From Paenibacillus tarimensis (GTDB lineage Bacteria > Bacillota > Bacilli > Paenibacillales > Paenibacillaceae): 64,000 bases of DNA. This document shows, piece by piece, positions 33,441 through 42,900 of this stretch. The stretch is from the NCBI RefSeq assembly GCF_021532315.1, contig NZ_JAKGAO010000012.1, positions 124,001 through 188,000 on the forward strand, read 5' to 3'. A program made the position numbers and the translations under genes. Within the stretch, counting starts at the first letter, position 1. Each line of letters starts with the position of its first letter. The notes under the pieces are model-generated. The model was not told the DNA's origin. It saw only the letters and a list, made by a program, of their open reading frames with translations, and did not search any database.

Positions 33441-34850
33441 TCACGTCTTGGCCGCCGTTACTCCGCCTTTCGCGGGAGCGGCGGTTTTGTGTTGGGGCAC
33501 TAGAACTGCAGCCTCCCACTTCCGGCTCCGCCATCTGCCCATCATGGACAGCCCTCTAATCCATTCATCCAATCCCGTTGCAATCCAGATTCCAGCAGCT
33601 CCAAGCCCGGCAGCAGTCAAGCCATATCCGATACTCAGACTGATCCCCGCCATTGAAATAATGGCCATTAACAGCGGAAACCGTGCATCTCCTACAGCCC
33701 GCAAAGCGCTGACCGTATTCATGTTAAGACATTTGCCTGTCTCCACAAACAGATTAAGCAGAAGCAGCTGCCCGGCTATACGAATGACCTCCGCATCCCC
33801 TGTGAACAGGCCGACCAAAGGCTCACGGTACAGGATGACAGCGCAGTTGGCTATTAGGACCGCAATCAGGCTGAGACGGATGCTCAGCCAGGTCTGCTGA
33901 TAGGCCTCGTCGAACCTTCCCCCTCCTACATACCGGCCAACCATAATCATATTAGCCGAACTGAAGGCACTGCCGAAGCAGGTTATGAACATTGTCAAGT
34001 TTACGGCGTACTGCCGCCCGGCAAGCGCCTCGGTACCCAGGTGACTGATCAGCGCAATGAACACCGTCTGCACAGCATGATACAGGAAGGTTTCCATCGC
34101 CGATGGAACACCCACCTTCACCATCCTGCCGAGATCCTCAGGATGAAAAACATCTCTGGACGGCATACGAAACCGGATGCCCGTCAGCTTCGCAAACAGC
34201 ATGAACAGGACCAGCATGGTCAGTCCCCTGCTTAAGCAGGTTGATACGGCCGCCCCGGTGACACCCATGGCTGGAATCATAGCCAGCCCGAATATGAATA
34301 CCGCATTGCCTGCAATATTAGCCAGATTCATGCCTACTGAAGCATACATGGCGAGCTGGGTATGGCCATAGATCCGGATGATGGCAGTCAAGCCGTTTAC
34401 GAGAGACTGGAGAACCAGGGATCCGCCCACCCAGATCAGATAGGAACGGGCCGCAGGCATTAATTCATCACTTGTCTGAAGCAGCTCCAGCAGCGGACCG
34501 CTGAAGACAACAAGAAGCAGACTGATGGCTCCGCCAATTCCCGCATTTAAATAGAGAGATGCGAGTGCCGCCCGGCTTCCCTCCTGTTCATGGCCCGCTC
34601 CAAGATACTGTGCCAGTACAACTTGAGTCCCCACCGTGACGATTCTTAATACCAGGAGTCCCAGGGTCACATATTGATTGGAAAGGCCCGCGGCTGCTAC
34701 AGCACCGTCAGATACGGCGCTCAGCATCCAGGTATCCACACTGCCCATGAGCAGCATTAAGACCATCTCTAACCCAATAGTCCAGACAAGTGCCGGGAAT
34801 TTCGGCTCCGTGGAAACTGTAGTGACAGGCTTCATCTTACTGCGAAACAT
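33441..34850 (-). CDS. MATE-family multidrug/metabolite exporter
   Basis: This 469-residue membrane protein has 12 predicted helices in two similar halves. The first helix region carries TIGLEMVLMLLMGSVDTWMLS, the MATE start with its conserved polar residues. Related motifs are VVLAQYLGAGHEQEGS and, in the second half, MIMVGRYVGGGRFDEA. Members export drugs or metabolites by Na+ or H+ antiport. The ATG at 34850 follows CGGAGGATC; 43 upstream in-frame codons look non-coding. It is convergent with the sugar operon and divergent from the catalase. Confidence 0.92.
   Translation of the reverse strand: MFRSKMKPVTTVSTEPKFPALVWTIGLEMVLMLLMGSVDTWMLSAVSDGAVAAAGLSNQYVTLGLLVLRIVTVGTQVVLAQYLGAGHEQEGSRAALASLYLNAGIGGAISLLLVVFSGPLLELLQTSDELMPAARSYLIWVGGSLVLQSLVNGLTAIIRIYGHTQLAMYASVGMNLANIAGNAVFIFGLAMIPAMGVTGAAVSTCLSRGLTMLVLFMLFAKLTGIRFRMPSRDVFHPEDLGRMVKVGVPSAMETFLYHAVQTVFIALISHLGTEALAGRQYAVNLTMFITCFGSAFSSANMIMVGRYVGGGRFDEAYQQTWLSIRLSLIAVLIANCAVILYREPLVGLFTGDAEVIRIAGQLLLLNLFVETGKCLNMNTVSALRAVGDARFPLLMAIISMAGISLSIGYGLTAAGLGAAGIWIATGLDEWIRGLSMMGRWRSRKWEAAVLVPQHKTAAPAKGGVTAAKT
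33452..33490 (+). terminator. Terminator of the sugar operon, inside the MATE gene 3' end
   Basis: CCGCCG (33452-33457) pairs with CGGCGG (33479-33484), with CTCCGC/GCGGGAG inside, then TTTTG. It serves the plus-strand operon yet lies within the last codons of the convergent MATE gene. Confidence 0.65.
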
Positions 34851-35093
34851 ATGCGTGATCCTCCGTTTGCGATTGAACTTCTTGTTCAACCTATCACGAA
34901 GCCCGCCCCTTGCGCATCCGCAATGTTTAGGCATTCTGTTACTTTCTTGTTCTGCCAGTGCAGATGCCAAATGATTCATCTAATCTTCATTCAATCTTCA
35001 TCCTCTAGAGGGTTAAAGGCTGTTTGGCTCCGTTCATAGCACGGGTAATTTTGTAATGTTATCATTTCCAACAATTTGAAAGGTGGCTGAAGA

Positions 35094-36683
35094 ATGAACG
35101 AACAGAACGGCAAGAATCCGGAAGCACTAAACGGAGAACAGACGCTGACGAACCGGCAGGGTCATCCTGTAACGGATAACCAGAATATCAGAACGGTCGG
35201 CAGCCGCGGGCCTGCCACGCTTGAAAACTATCATTTTCTGGAGAAGATCTCCCACTTTGACCGCGAACGTGTACCTGAACGTGTTGTTCATGCTCGCGGC
35301 GCCGGCGCGCATGGCGTGTTTGAGGCATACGGAAAAGTCGGAGATGAGCCTGTGTCCAAATATACGAGAGCCAAGCTGTTCCAGGAGCCTGGCAAACAGA
35401 CGCCCGTTTTCGTGCGCTTCTCTACCGTTATTCACGGCGGCCACTCGCCGGAGACGCTTCGTGATCCGCGCGGCTTTGCGGTAAAGTTTTACACAGAAGA
35501 AGGCAATTGGGACCTAGTCGGCAACAATCTGAAGATTTTCTTCATCCGCGATCCGCTGAAATTCCCGGATATGGTTCACGCCTTCAAGCCGGATCCGGTC
35601 ACCAATGCCCAGGATATGCGCCGCTTCTTCGACTTCGTATCCCTGTCTCCAGAGGCGACTCATATGGTAACGTTCCTCTTCTCACCATGGGGAATCCCGG
35701 CGAACTACCGCCAGATGCAGGGCTCCGGCGTCAATACATACAAGTGGGTCAACGCCGAGGGCGAAGCGGTGCTTGTCAAATATCACTGGGAGCCGCTTAA
35801 TCAGGGAATCAAGAATCTGACACAACGTGAAGCCAGCGAAATACAGGCAACAAACTTCAATCATGCGACGCTGGATCTCTATCACGCAATTGAGGAGGGC
35901 GACTATCCGGAGTGGGAGCTTTGCGTACAAATTATGAGCGACGGCGAGCACCCGGAACTGGACTTCGATCCGCTCGATCCGACGAAGCTGTGGCCAACTG
36001 ATCAGTTCCCTTTCCTGCCTGTTGGTAAAATGACGCTTAACCGCAATCCGGAGGACTATTTTACCGAGGTGGAACAGGTTGCATTTGGTACAGGCGTGCT
36101 GGTGGACGGTCTTGAATTCTCGGATGACAAGCTTCTGCAGGGCCGCACCTTCTCCTATTCCGATACGCAGCGCCACCGGGTTGGCTCAAATTATCTTCAG
36201 CTGCCGATTAATGCACCGAAAAGCCGCGTCGCAACGAATCTGAGCGGCGGCCAGATGCAGTACAAGGTTGACCGGGCACCAGGACAAAATCCACATGTCA
36301 ACTATGAGCCTTCCTCCATGGGCGGACTGAAGGAAGCTGTCCAGCAGGGCAAGCCGCATGAGCCTCATTACGATGCGAAGCTTGTCCGTGAGAAGATTGA
36401 GCGGACGAATGACTTCAAGCAGGCCGGGGAAACCTACCGTTCCTTCGAGGATTGGGAGCGTGATGAGCTCATCTCCAACCTTGTCACCGCACTCAAGATT
36501 TGCAATCCCGACATTCAGGAGCGGATGATCAGCTACTTCACGCAGGCAGATGCCGACTATGGCAGGCGCGTCAAGGAAGGGCTCGAGCAAGCCGCCTCCG
36601 GGATGAAGGAAGGCGTTCAGCAGAATTCTACTGCTGCTGCCGAGAAGGCGCAGAGCAAAGGCCATGAAGCAGACCCTTATTAA
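35094..36683 (+). CDS. katA: Monofunctional heme catalase
   Basis: This 529-residue catalase converts hydrogen peroxide to water and oxygen. The distal site reads [16 protein letters not shown] with the catalytic His; an Asn follows in the strand [11 protein letters not shown]. The proximal heme tyrosine is in [21 protein letters not shown]. It has the small-subunit layout plus an extra C-terminal tail of about 40 residues rich in Ala, Gln and Lys. AAAGGTGGC precedes the ATG. It is monocistronic. PerR-type control is common for such genes, but no convincing PerR box was found. Confidence 0.96.
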   Translation: MNEQNGKNPEALNGEQTLTNRQGHPVTDNQNIRTVGSRGPATLENYHFLEKISHFDRERVPERVVHARGAGAHGVFEAYGKVGDEPVSKYTRAKLFQEPGKQTPVFVRFSTVIHGGHSPETLRDPRGFAVKFYTEEGNWDLVGNNLKIFFIRDPLKFPDMVHAFKPDPVTNAQDMRRFFDFVSLSPEATHMVTFLFSPWGIPANYRQMQGSGVNTYKWVNAEGEAVLVKYHWEPLNQGIKNLTQREASEIQATNFNHATLDLYHAIEEGDYPEWELCVQIMSDGEHPELDFDPLDPTKLWPTDQFPFLPVGKMTLNRNPEDYFTEVEQVAFGTGVLVDGLEFSDDKLLQGRTFSYSDTQRHRVGSNYLQLPINAPKSRVATNLSGGQMQYKVDRAPGQNPHVNYEPSSMGGLKEAVQQGKPHEPHYDAKLVREKIERTNDFKQAGETYRSFEDWERDELISNLVTALKICNPDIQERMISYFTQADADYGRRVKEGLEQAASGMKEGVQQNSTAAAEKAQSKGHEADPY

Positions 36684-36702
36684 TGTATAACACTGCATTT
36701 TA

Positions 36703-36742
36703 AAACAAAGAGGCTGGCCGGATCTATTGATCCGGCCAGCCT
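36703..36742. terminator. Bidirectional terminator between katA and the stalk-domain gene
   Basis: AGGCTGGCCGGATC (36711-36724) and its perfect complement (36729-36742) form a 14-bp stem around TATT. The minus strand continues CTTTGTTTT, so termination is best for the stalk-domain gene; it can also end katA. Confidence 0.8.
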
Positions 36743-36765
36743 TATTGGCGCTGCTTGATTAATAA

Positions 36766-37872
36766 TTATGCTTGCTGCGTGGTCGTTTCAGCCGATGTTT
36801 CTGTCGTTGACGGCTCGGTAGTCGTCTCTTCGGCCGCTGGCGCTTCAGTTACCGGCTGATCCGCTGTCGTTTCTTCAGCTGCCGGCTCTTCCGCTGCTGT
36901 TGGCTCCTGAGCTTCCTCAGCCGCTGCCGCTTCCTCTTCTCCTACAATAATAGCGCTTGACGTTTCCTTGTCCCACTGTACATTCGCCTTCAAGGCTTCG
37001 CTGATAAAGCGCAGCGGTACGAAAACACGGTTCTTGTTCATCTCGCCCGGCACGTCAATTGTAACCTGCTGGCCGTTAATGGTAGCGGTCTGGCTTCCCA
37101 GCACAACCTTAACCTCGGTCCCGTTCTTCGTTACCGTCACGGTCTTGGTCTTCGAATCCCACTGCACTTCCGCCTGCAGGGATTCTGCGATCGCGCGGAA
37201 CGGTACCAGTGTCCGGCCGCTCTTAACGACAGGAGGCACGTCGGAAGCAAGCTCCTTGCCATTGATATAGGTCTTGACACCCTTATTGCCCATCTTGTTC
37301 TTTACTTTGCCAAGCTTCTTGTAGTTCTCTACATTCGTAATATCATCCTGAATGGCCTCAGTAAGCACATCGGCCGCTGCCTCCAGCTCTCCTTCAGCTT
37401 CCAGCTCAACGGCAACCTCAGCAGGCACAGCATCAGGTGCCACTTCAATTCCGTATTTATCCTTTAATTTAGCGGCTATGCGAGCGCCTGCCGGCTTGTC
37501 TTTTACATTCTCATAAGCGTTCTGCAGGCCTTTAGCTCCGCCCTGCTTCGCCTTTTCCTTGCCCTCTTCACTCTGAACGGCCTTCTGCTCTTCATTCTCC
37601 GAGACCTTCTGCTCTTCATTCTCCGAGACCTTCTGCTCTTCACTCTCTGAGACCTTTTGCTTTTCACTCTGCTTGTCTTTCTGTTTGGCCCTTGCTGCCT
37701 TGCCTGCTGGTTCTTCTGCGGTCTCTTTAGCAGGAGCAGCCTCAGCCGTTCCCGACGCAGTCTGGCTGGTTCCGGTTTGGCTTGGCTCTGCTGCCGGAGT
37801 CTCGGCGTATGCCGTCCCTGAAGCAAGTGTAAAAGCTAGAAGTGCTGTACCTACGATAGTCCTGTTTTTCAT
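36766..37872 (-). CDS. Secreted copper-amine-oxidase-N-type stalk domain protein with repeats
   Basis: This 368-residue exported protein has a signal peptide cut after AYA. Residues 25-130 are low-complexity Glu/Lys/Ser text, with an eight-residue unit EEQKVSEN repeated in tandem near residues 75-100. Residues 205-315 hold a stalk domain with two similar halves: SGRTLVPFRAIAESLQAEVQWD and KNRVFVPLRFISEALKANVQWD, each followed by a beta hairpin. The C terminus is Ala/Glu/Thr/Pro-rich. GGGAGG precedes the ATG at 37872. It probably acts at the cell wall. The gene is alone, with a bidirectional terminator after it. Confidence 0.88.
   Translation of the reverse strand: MKNRTIVGTALLAFTLASGTAYAETPAAEPSQTGTSQTASGTAEAAPAKETAEEPAGKAARAKQKDKQSEKQKVSESEEQKVSENEEQKVSENEEQKAVQSEEGKEKAKQGGAKGLQNAYENVKDKPAGARIAAKLKDKYGIEVAPDAVPAEVAVELEAEGELEAAADVLTEAIQDDITNVENYKKLGKVKNKMGNKGVKTYINGKELASDVPPVVKSGRTLVPFRAIAESLQAEVQWDSKTKTVTVTKNGTEVKVVLGSQTATINGQQVTIDVPGEMNKNRVFVPLRFISEALKANVQWDKETSSAIIVGEEEAAAAEEAQEPTAAEEPAAEETTADQPVTEAPAAEETTTEPSTTETSAETTTQQA
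37581..37652. repeat. 24-bp tandem repeat inside the stalk-domain gene
   Basis: Three copies of a 24-bp unit lie head to tail: 37581-37604 and 37605-37628 are identical, and 37629-37652 differs by two bases. A degenerate fourth copy follows. Each unit keeps the frame and encodes eight residues. Confidence 0.9.
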
Positions 37873-38039
37873 CTGTTGTTTCCTCCCTGAGGTCGTTTGG
37901 ACGTTACAATATAATATTCGACATGATTCTACCTTTTTGGTAGGGTGGCTTAAAAAATAGTTTTGGAAGTTTTTTTGCATCTTCGGTATAATGGCGCTGA
38001 TGCTAGGGGTTCGACCATCTAACAGGAGGAGCGGTACCG

Positions 38040-38357
38040 ATGACAGATAATAAAATCGGCGACCAGATTATCGCCAGCTATCAACGTGATGAAAATATGA
38101 TGATTCTTATATTTGCACAGTGGTGTGTTAACCATGACCGAAATCCAGTTGAAGTCTATACAAGCGCTTATCCGGGGCAGGGGGATAACGCTGCGCTTAA
38201 GCAGGCAGTGGAGCTGACTGTTCCTAAGGAAGAGGCTGGTCCGATTGATAACGAAACCGTGCTCACGGTTCTCTCGCTCTTCGGTAATGATGACCTGGCC
38301 TTTGCAGTCAGCCAGATTATAGAAGAAGAAGCCCGTCAGAAAAGGCAGGGCAGCTGA
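38040..38357 (+). CDS. Short conserved-looking orphan protein
   Basis: This 105-residue soluble, acidic protein begins MTDNKIGDQIIASYQRDENMM cut at about residue 20. It is mostly helical, ends in a charged tail, and contains FAQWCVNHDRNPVEVYTSAYP. I do not recognise a family. ACAGGAGGAGCGG lies ahead of the ATG, which supports translation. It is monocistronic, ended by a bidirectional hairpin, and divergent from the stalk-domain gene. Confidence 0.65.
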   Translation: MTDNKIGDQIIASYQRDENMMILIFAQWCVNHDRNPVEVYTSAYPGQGDNAALKQAVELTVPKEEAGPIDNETVLTVLSLFGNDDLAFAVSQIIEEEARQKRQGS

Positions 38358-38365
38358 CGCCATTA

Positions 38366-38412
38366 AAAATGCTCCCGCCACTCGGGCTAAGCCCGTGAGG
38401 CAGGAGCATTTT
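38366..38412. terminator. Bidirectional terminator between two orphan genes
   Basis: AAAAATGCTCC pairs with GGAGCATTTTT, and GCC/GGC and CGGGC/GCCCG pairs extend the stem around TAA. T-runs follow on both strands, so it ends both convergent genes. Confidence 0.85.
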
Positions 38413-38416
38413 TCGG

Positions 38417-38641
38417 CTATGGCCGCAGCTTCCGTTCACTGGATGAGTCACTCTTCTCTTCCCCATCCCGCTTCTTCTCTTCCCGGAGCTCCATTGCGAT
38501 ATCCTCCATCGGAAGAGGATCAACATTCCTTTCGCTGTCAAACTGGTCAAACAAGCTTTCCTCGTCTGTCGGGTACTGCTCCGGATGATCCCGGTTCCCC
38601 TTCTGCTTCTTCTCATCAGGCACTTTCTCCCATTCCTTCAC
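38417..38641 (-). CDS. Short charged orphan protein
   Basis: This protein of about 74 residues is very rich in Glu, Asp and Lys and lacks any membrane segment. A GTG at 38641 after GGGGGTGGC gives MKEWEKVPDEKK as start; a GTG at 38674 would add 11 residues but has no clear site. No family is recognised. It shares the bidirectional terminator with the convergent orphan. Low complexity makes the call moderate. Confidence 0.5.
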   Translation of the reverse strand: MKEWEKVPDEKKQKGNRDHPEQYPTDEESLFDQFDSERNVDPLPMEDIAMELREEKKRDGEEKSDSSSERKLRP

Positions 38642-38844
38642 AACTGCCACCCCCAGCTTCAGATTAGACGACACTTGTACCGGTCATCCGCTATTCTTCA
38701 TTACCTTCCAGTGCCGGGGACGAAACGAATAGGACAAATACGGGCATCCTAGTGAGAAAAAATAATTTGGAGCTTTATGTCGTATTCTGTTAATATGTTG
38801 AATGGCTACATATACCAAAACGTTTTATAGGGGGAAAAAAATTC

Positions 38845-40134
38845 GTGCAGCGTACTATTCAAGTGGACGAGCGGCCGCCGTTAATACAGAGCATCCCGCT
38901 TAGTCTTCAGCATCTGTTTGCCATGTTTGGCTCCACTGTGCTGGTACCCATCCTGTTTGGGGTTGACGCCTCAACCATACTGCTGATGAACGGCATCGGC
39001 ACCCTACTCTATCTGTTTATCTGCAAGGGGAAAATCCCGGCATATCTCGGATCAAGCTTTGCGTTCCTTTCTCCGGTTATGCTTGTGCTTGCCGGAAACG
39101 CGGATAACTATCCGAAAGCGCTGGGGGCCTTCATTGTTGTCGGCGCGATCTTCACACTGGTTGCGCTGCTGATCGGCAAGACCGGCACCCGCTGGCTGGA
39201 CGTCGTATTCCCGCCCGCCGCGATGGGCGCCATAATCGCGGTCATTGGTCTGGAGCTGGTACCTGTAGCCGCCCAGCAGGCTGGCTGGATCAGCGACGGC
39301 ACTCCAGAATGGACACCTGATCCGATGAGCATTCTCGTGTCCGTGATTACGCTTGGAATCATCATTATCGGCTCCGTAATGTTCCGTGGGTTTATGAAGA
39401 TCATTCCAATCCTGATCGGTTTCGTAAGCGGCTATCTGCTGGCCTGGGCGCTAGGCATGGTCAAGACGGAAGGAATTGCCCAGGCGAGCTTACTGGCTGT
39501 ACCCGAATTCACAACACCAGAATTCGACTGGCCCAGCATTATAATTATCGCTCCTGCTGCGCTTGTCGTCATTGCCGAGCATATCGGCCATCTGATCGTC
39601 ACCGGCAACATGGTGGACAAGGACCTGTCCCGTAATCCAGGCCTCCATCGTTCCCTGCTTGGCAACGGCATATCGACCATGATATCCGGCGCAGTCGGTT
39701 CGACACCTAATACCACTTATGGTGAAAATATTGGTGTCATGGCGCTTACACGCGTCTATTCCGTTTGGGTAATAGGCGGAGCTGCCATCGCGGCTATCGT
39801 GCTTTCCTTTTTTGGGAAGCTCTCTGCCATCATCGGCGCTGTACCACCCCCTGTAATAGGCGGCGTTTCCTTGATGCTGTTCGGCGTCATAGCAGCTGCA
39901 GGCATACGGATGCTGGTTGAATCTAAGGTCGATTACAGCAAGCCTGTCAATCTAATTCTGACGACAGTCGTTCTCGTTCTTGGGTTAAGCGGAACGACAT
40001 TCAAGTGGGGGCATCTGGAGCTCAAAGGAATGGCGCTCGCAACCGTTGTTGCAATTATTCTCAGCCTGTTCTTCAAGCTGCTGGAAGTAACCGGACTCAC
40101 GAACGAGGAAGCGGAAGAACAAATCAAGCACTGA
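38845..40134 (+). CDS. Uracil/xanthine permease (NCS2 family)
   Basis: This 429-residue membrane protein has about 14 helices. The N terminus LSLQHLFAMFGSTVLVPIL is the mark of uracil permeases of the NCS2 family. ISGAVGSTPNTTYGENIGVMALTRVYS and FGKLSAIIGAVPPPVIGG cover the substrate region. It starts with GTG after AGGGGG. It imports uracil or related bases with protons. No pyrimidine genes lie nearby, and no attenuator is evident in the 170 bp upstream. Confidence 0.92.
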   Translation: MQRTIQVDERPPLIQSIPLSLQHLFAMFGSTVLVPILFGVDASTILLMNGIGTLLYLFICKGKIPAYLGSSFAFLSPVMLVLAGNADNYPKALGAFIVVGAIFTLVALLIGKTGTRWLDVVFPPAAMGAIIAVIGLELVPVAAQQAGWISDGTPEWTPDPMSILVSVITLGIIIIGSVMFRGFMKIIPILIGFVSGYLLAWALGMVKTEGIAQASLLAVPEFTTPEFDWPSIIIIAPAALVVIAEHIGHLIVTGNMVDKDLSRNPGLHRSLLGNGISTMISGAVGSTPNTTYGENIGVMALTRVYSVWVIGGAAIAAIVLSFFGKLSAIIGAVPPPVIGGVSLMLFGVIAAAGIRMLVESKVDYSKPVNLILTTVVLVLGLSGTTFKWGHLELKGMALATVVAIILSLFFKLLEVTGLTNEEAEEQIKH

Positions 40135-40150
40135 TGCTCAACCAAAAAAT

Positions 40151-40197
40151 GGCTGCCCGATGTAGCAGGTTTACTGCTAAATCGGACAGCCTTTTTT
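40151..40197 (+). terminator. Terminator after the uracil permease gene
   Basis: GGCTG/CAGCC, CCGAT/ATCGG and AGCAG/CTGCT arms form one long imperfect stem around GTTTA, then TTTTTT. It lies directly after the permease stop. Confidence 0.85.
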
Positions 40198-40219
40198 AAT
40201 CCGTATTCTTCCACTGCTG

Positions 40220-40567
40220 CTACTGCATGCCCTGCATCCCTGCCAGACCTTGCGCGCCTGCGGGGCGAGTCACGGTCTCCTGAATCAGGCTTTCGCACTG
40301 GCGGATGCGCTGCTTGATCAGCTGCAGCTGACGCAGCTGCGCATCCATCTGAACCTGGATCTGATTCTCAGCCATTTGAAGCTCTTCACTGACGCTCTGC
40401 AGCTGCTGGACTACCGAACGCATCCGGTCGGATTCGCGGTCGGCACCAATGTTCTGAATAGCCTGGCGCGCTGCGATCTGCTCCTGCTCCTGGCGCTGGC
40501 GCTGCAGCTCCTGAAACTGCTCATATGTCATTTGCTGGCTGTTCCCCTGCGGGAATTGATTTTGCAT
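40220..40567 (-). CDS. Gln-rich coiled-coil protein of unknown function
   Basis: This 115-residue protein is rich in Gln, Glu and Arg. Heptad-like text runs over residues 14-98 (YEQFQELQRQRQEQEQ, then VVQQLQSVSEELQMAEN and QLRQLQLIKQRIRQCESLI), so it is predicted to be one long coiled coil. The tail is Gly/Met/Gln-rich. GAGGATAACG precedes the ATG. No family was recognised. It may be a spore or structural protein, but nothing in the context proves that. Confidence 0.65.
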   Translation of the reverse strand: MQNQFPQGNSQQMTYEQFQELQRQRQEQEQIAARQAIQNIGADRESDRMRSVVQQLQSVSEELQMAENQIQVQMDAQLRQLQLIKQRIRQCESLIQETVTRPAGAQGLAGMQGMQ

Positions 40568-40661
40568 CGTTATCCTCCTCTGGCATGTTCAACCATAAGA
40601 CGTGCGCAAAAGTTAGGATAACCAGTTTCCAGCAATTCATGAGCCGTTCTTTATCGGATTT

Positions 40662-41828
40662 TTACAGTGACATCTCCAGGATTGAGCGGACATCCTGCTG
40701 CTCCAGCTTGCGGAACGAGCCAAGCGGTCCAAAGCGCACGGCATCCGCTGCCATAACATCCAGCGACTCATCACTTATTCCTACATCGGAAAGTGTCGCA
40801 GGAGCGCCAATGCGGGTGAAGAAGTCTCTTGTTGCCTGGATGCCGGCAAGAGCAATCTCCTCGTCGGTCTTACCGGCCGGATCAACGCCCCATACGCGGA
40901 CCGCATACTGCACAAAACGATCGATCCGGGCGCTATAGACATATTTCATCCAATTCGGGAACACGATGGACAAGCCTGCGCCATGCGCAATATCGTAGAT
41001 CGCACTGATTGCATGCTCAATATCGTGGGAAGCCCAGTCATTTTGCATGCCGACACTGATCATGCCGCCGTTCAGCGCATAAGTGCCGCACAGCATCAGG
41101 TTCGCGCGTGCTTCATAGTTGTTGGGCTCACGGACAGCTGTCTCCCCATTCTCTACGACAGTTTGCAGAATGGACTCACACAGCCGCTCCTGCAGCGGAG
41201 TGTCCTTCGTCTGGCTGAAATACTGCTCAAATACATGAGACATCATATCGACGATACCGTTCGCTGTCTGCTCCTTGGACACCGTCATTGTAAGCGTCGG
41301 GTCCAGAATCGAGAACCGCGGATAGACATGAATGCTTCCCATGCCCCGCTTCTGCTTCAGATCCCAGTTGGTTATGACGGCGTTGCCGTTCATCTCCGTA
41401 CCGGTGGCCGACAGAGTCAGAATGGCACCAAGCGGAAGCGCCTTCTGCACCTGTGCCTTTCGGGTACAGAAATCCCATACCGAGCCTTCATAAGGCACAC
41501 CAGCCGCTATTCCTTTGGCCGCATCAATGACGCTGCCGCCGCCGACTGCCAGTATAAACTGCACACCGTTCTCCCGACAGATCTGAACGCCCTTCTCGAC
41601 GCTCGAGAGCCTTGGGTTAGGATCGATGCCGGACAGCTCATGCACCGTTGCATGAATAGATGCCAGCTGCTCCTTTACTTTATCGTATAGCCCTGTCTTC
41701 TTGATGCTTCCTCCGCCATAGACGAGCAGAATAGATGAACCGTAAGGCGCGACCAGCGAACCAAGCTCGCTGACCGTATCCTTACCGAATACAATCTGGG
41801 TGGGGTTGTAAAAGCGAAATGGATTCAT
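40662..41828 (-). CDS. Iron-containing alcohol dehydrogenase, butanol dehydrogenase-like
   Basis: This 388-residue oxidoreductase has the Fe-ADH fold. The N-terminal domain binds NAD(P): FYNPTQIVFGKDTVSELG, LVYGGGSIKKTG and LAVGGGSVIDAAKGIA. The C-terminal helical domain carries the metal ligands in VDMMSHVFEQYFS and SHDIEHAISAIYDIAHGAGL. It most resembles YugJ/BdhA-type enzymes that reduce aldehydes such as butanal or methylglyoxal. The gene is monocistronic and divergent from modA. Confidence 0.92.
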   Translation of the reverse strand: MNPFRFYNPTQIVFGKDTVSELGSLVAPYGSSILLVYGGGSIKKTGLYDKVKEQLASIHATVHELSGIDPNPRLSSVEKGVQICRENGVQFILAVGGGSVIDAAKGIAAGVPYEGSVWDFCTRKAQVQKALPLGAILTLSATGTEMNGNAVITNWDLKQKRGMGSIHVYPRFSILDPTLTMTVSKEQTANGIVDMMSHVFEQYFSQTKDTPLQERLCESILQTVVENGETAVREPNNYEARANLMLCGTYALNGGMISVGMQNDWASHDIEHAISAIYDIAHGAGLSIVFPNWMKYVYSARIDRFVQYAVRVWGVDPAGKTDEEIALAGIQATRDFFTRIGAPATLSDVGISDESLDVMAADAVRFGPLGSFRKLEQQDVRSILEMSL

Positions 41829-42076
41829 GCACGAATCAGCCTCCCGGTATTTAAATTATGTAGATGTCCCGCCGGTTCTCGCGCGGAGTGATAGAGCTTA
41901 TTCGCCCAATCTCCTGCTGCAAGGTCCATGCCGGACCTTCATGCCCTATTGTACTGAACGGGCAGTATCAGTTGCAAGTAAACGCCGAGCGCAGCCTAAT
42001 TCATATCGTGCAGTTCCATTAAAGAAGCAGTTATGTTAGTATAGTTTCCATATTTGGAGCATCGGAGTTGTCGGGG

Positions 42077-42895
42077 ATGAATAATAAATTACCTGGCTTT
42101 ATACGGGTTCGACCGCGTTTCTTTACCCTATTGCAGCTAATGCTTGCCCTCTTGCTTGTTAGCGGATGCACGAATCAGGACAGTAAAGCTGACAGAACGG
42201 AGCTGATTGTGTCAGCGGCTGCAAGCCTGCAGGACAGTCTTCGCGAGTTGGCGGCTGCCTATGAGCAGCAGCATCCCGGAGTTTCCATCACCCTTAATTT
42301 GGGCTCCTCGGGGGCTCTTGCCAAACAGATTGCTGAAGGGGCTCCAGTTGATCTGTTCTTATCAGCCGGCACTGCACCTATGGATAAACTGAGCAGTACC
42401 AAGACGGTTGCCGGCAGAAAGCAGCTGCTCTTGAATGAGCTTGTGCTGATTACACCTGACGATAAGGCAGTACGTCCGTCCAAGCTGGAAGACCTGCTGA
42501 ACGAGGAAATTAGGCGCATTGCGGTCGGAGAGCCGGACGTCGTTCCAGCCGGCGAATATACCCGGGAAACCCTTGAGTATGCCGGTCTTTGGGCGATGCT
42601 GAAGCCTAAGCTGGTTATGGCCAAGGATGTAAAACAGGTTCTCACCTATGTGAACAGCGGGAATGCCGATGCGGGTTTCGTGTACTCTACTGATGCCGCC
42701 AGCAGCAGCGCAGCATCCGTCGTCTACCGGGTTCCAGAACAATGGCACAGCCCGATTATTTATGAAGCGGCTGTTGTGGAGCGATCATCCAACCGTAAAG
42801 AAGCAGCTGCTTTACTGAATTACATGCTGAACGAGGAATCTTCGGACCTGTTCCGGGATTACGGCTTTCGTATACCGACCGAGCAGAAGGAGTAG
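42077..42895 (+). CDS. modA: Molybdate-binding lipoprotein ModA
   Basis: This binding protein of about 272 residues has a lipoprotein signal ending LVSGC. The ModA fold is recognisable in ELIVSAAASLQDSLREL, NLGSSGALAKQI and APVDLFLSAG, whose Ser residues cradle the oxyanion, and YVNSGNADAGFVYSTDA near the end. The ATG at 42077 follows GGAG by nine bases; a TTG three codons upstream is possible. It lies five bases before modB. No ModE site was identified. Confidence 0.9.
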   Translation: MNNKLPGFIRVRPRFFTLLQLMLALLLVSGCTNQDSKADRTELIVSAAASLQDSLRELAAAYEQQHPGVSITLNLGSSGALAKQIAEGAPVDLFLSAGTAPMDKLSSTKTVAGRKQLLLNELVLITPDDKAVRPSKLEDLLNEEIRRIAVGEPDVVPAGEYTRETLEYAGLWAMLKPKLVMAKDVKQVLTYVNSGNADAGFVYSTDAASSSAASVVYRVPEQWHSPIIYEAAVVERSSNRKEAAALLNYMLNEESSDLFRDYGFRIPTEQKE

Positions 42896-42900
42896 CGAGT

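Noticed and set aside
34980-35093. Possible PerR box before katA
   Set aside because: TTGTAATGTTATCAT shares only part of the PerR consensus TTATAATNATTATAA, with several mismatches in the second half. Not strong enough to annotate.
37581-37676. Possible CRISPR-like repeats
   Set aside because: The copies are directly adjacent without spacers and stay in frame in a coding sequence, so they are a coding tandem repeat.
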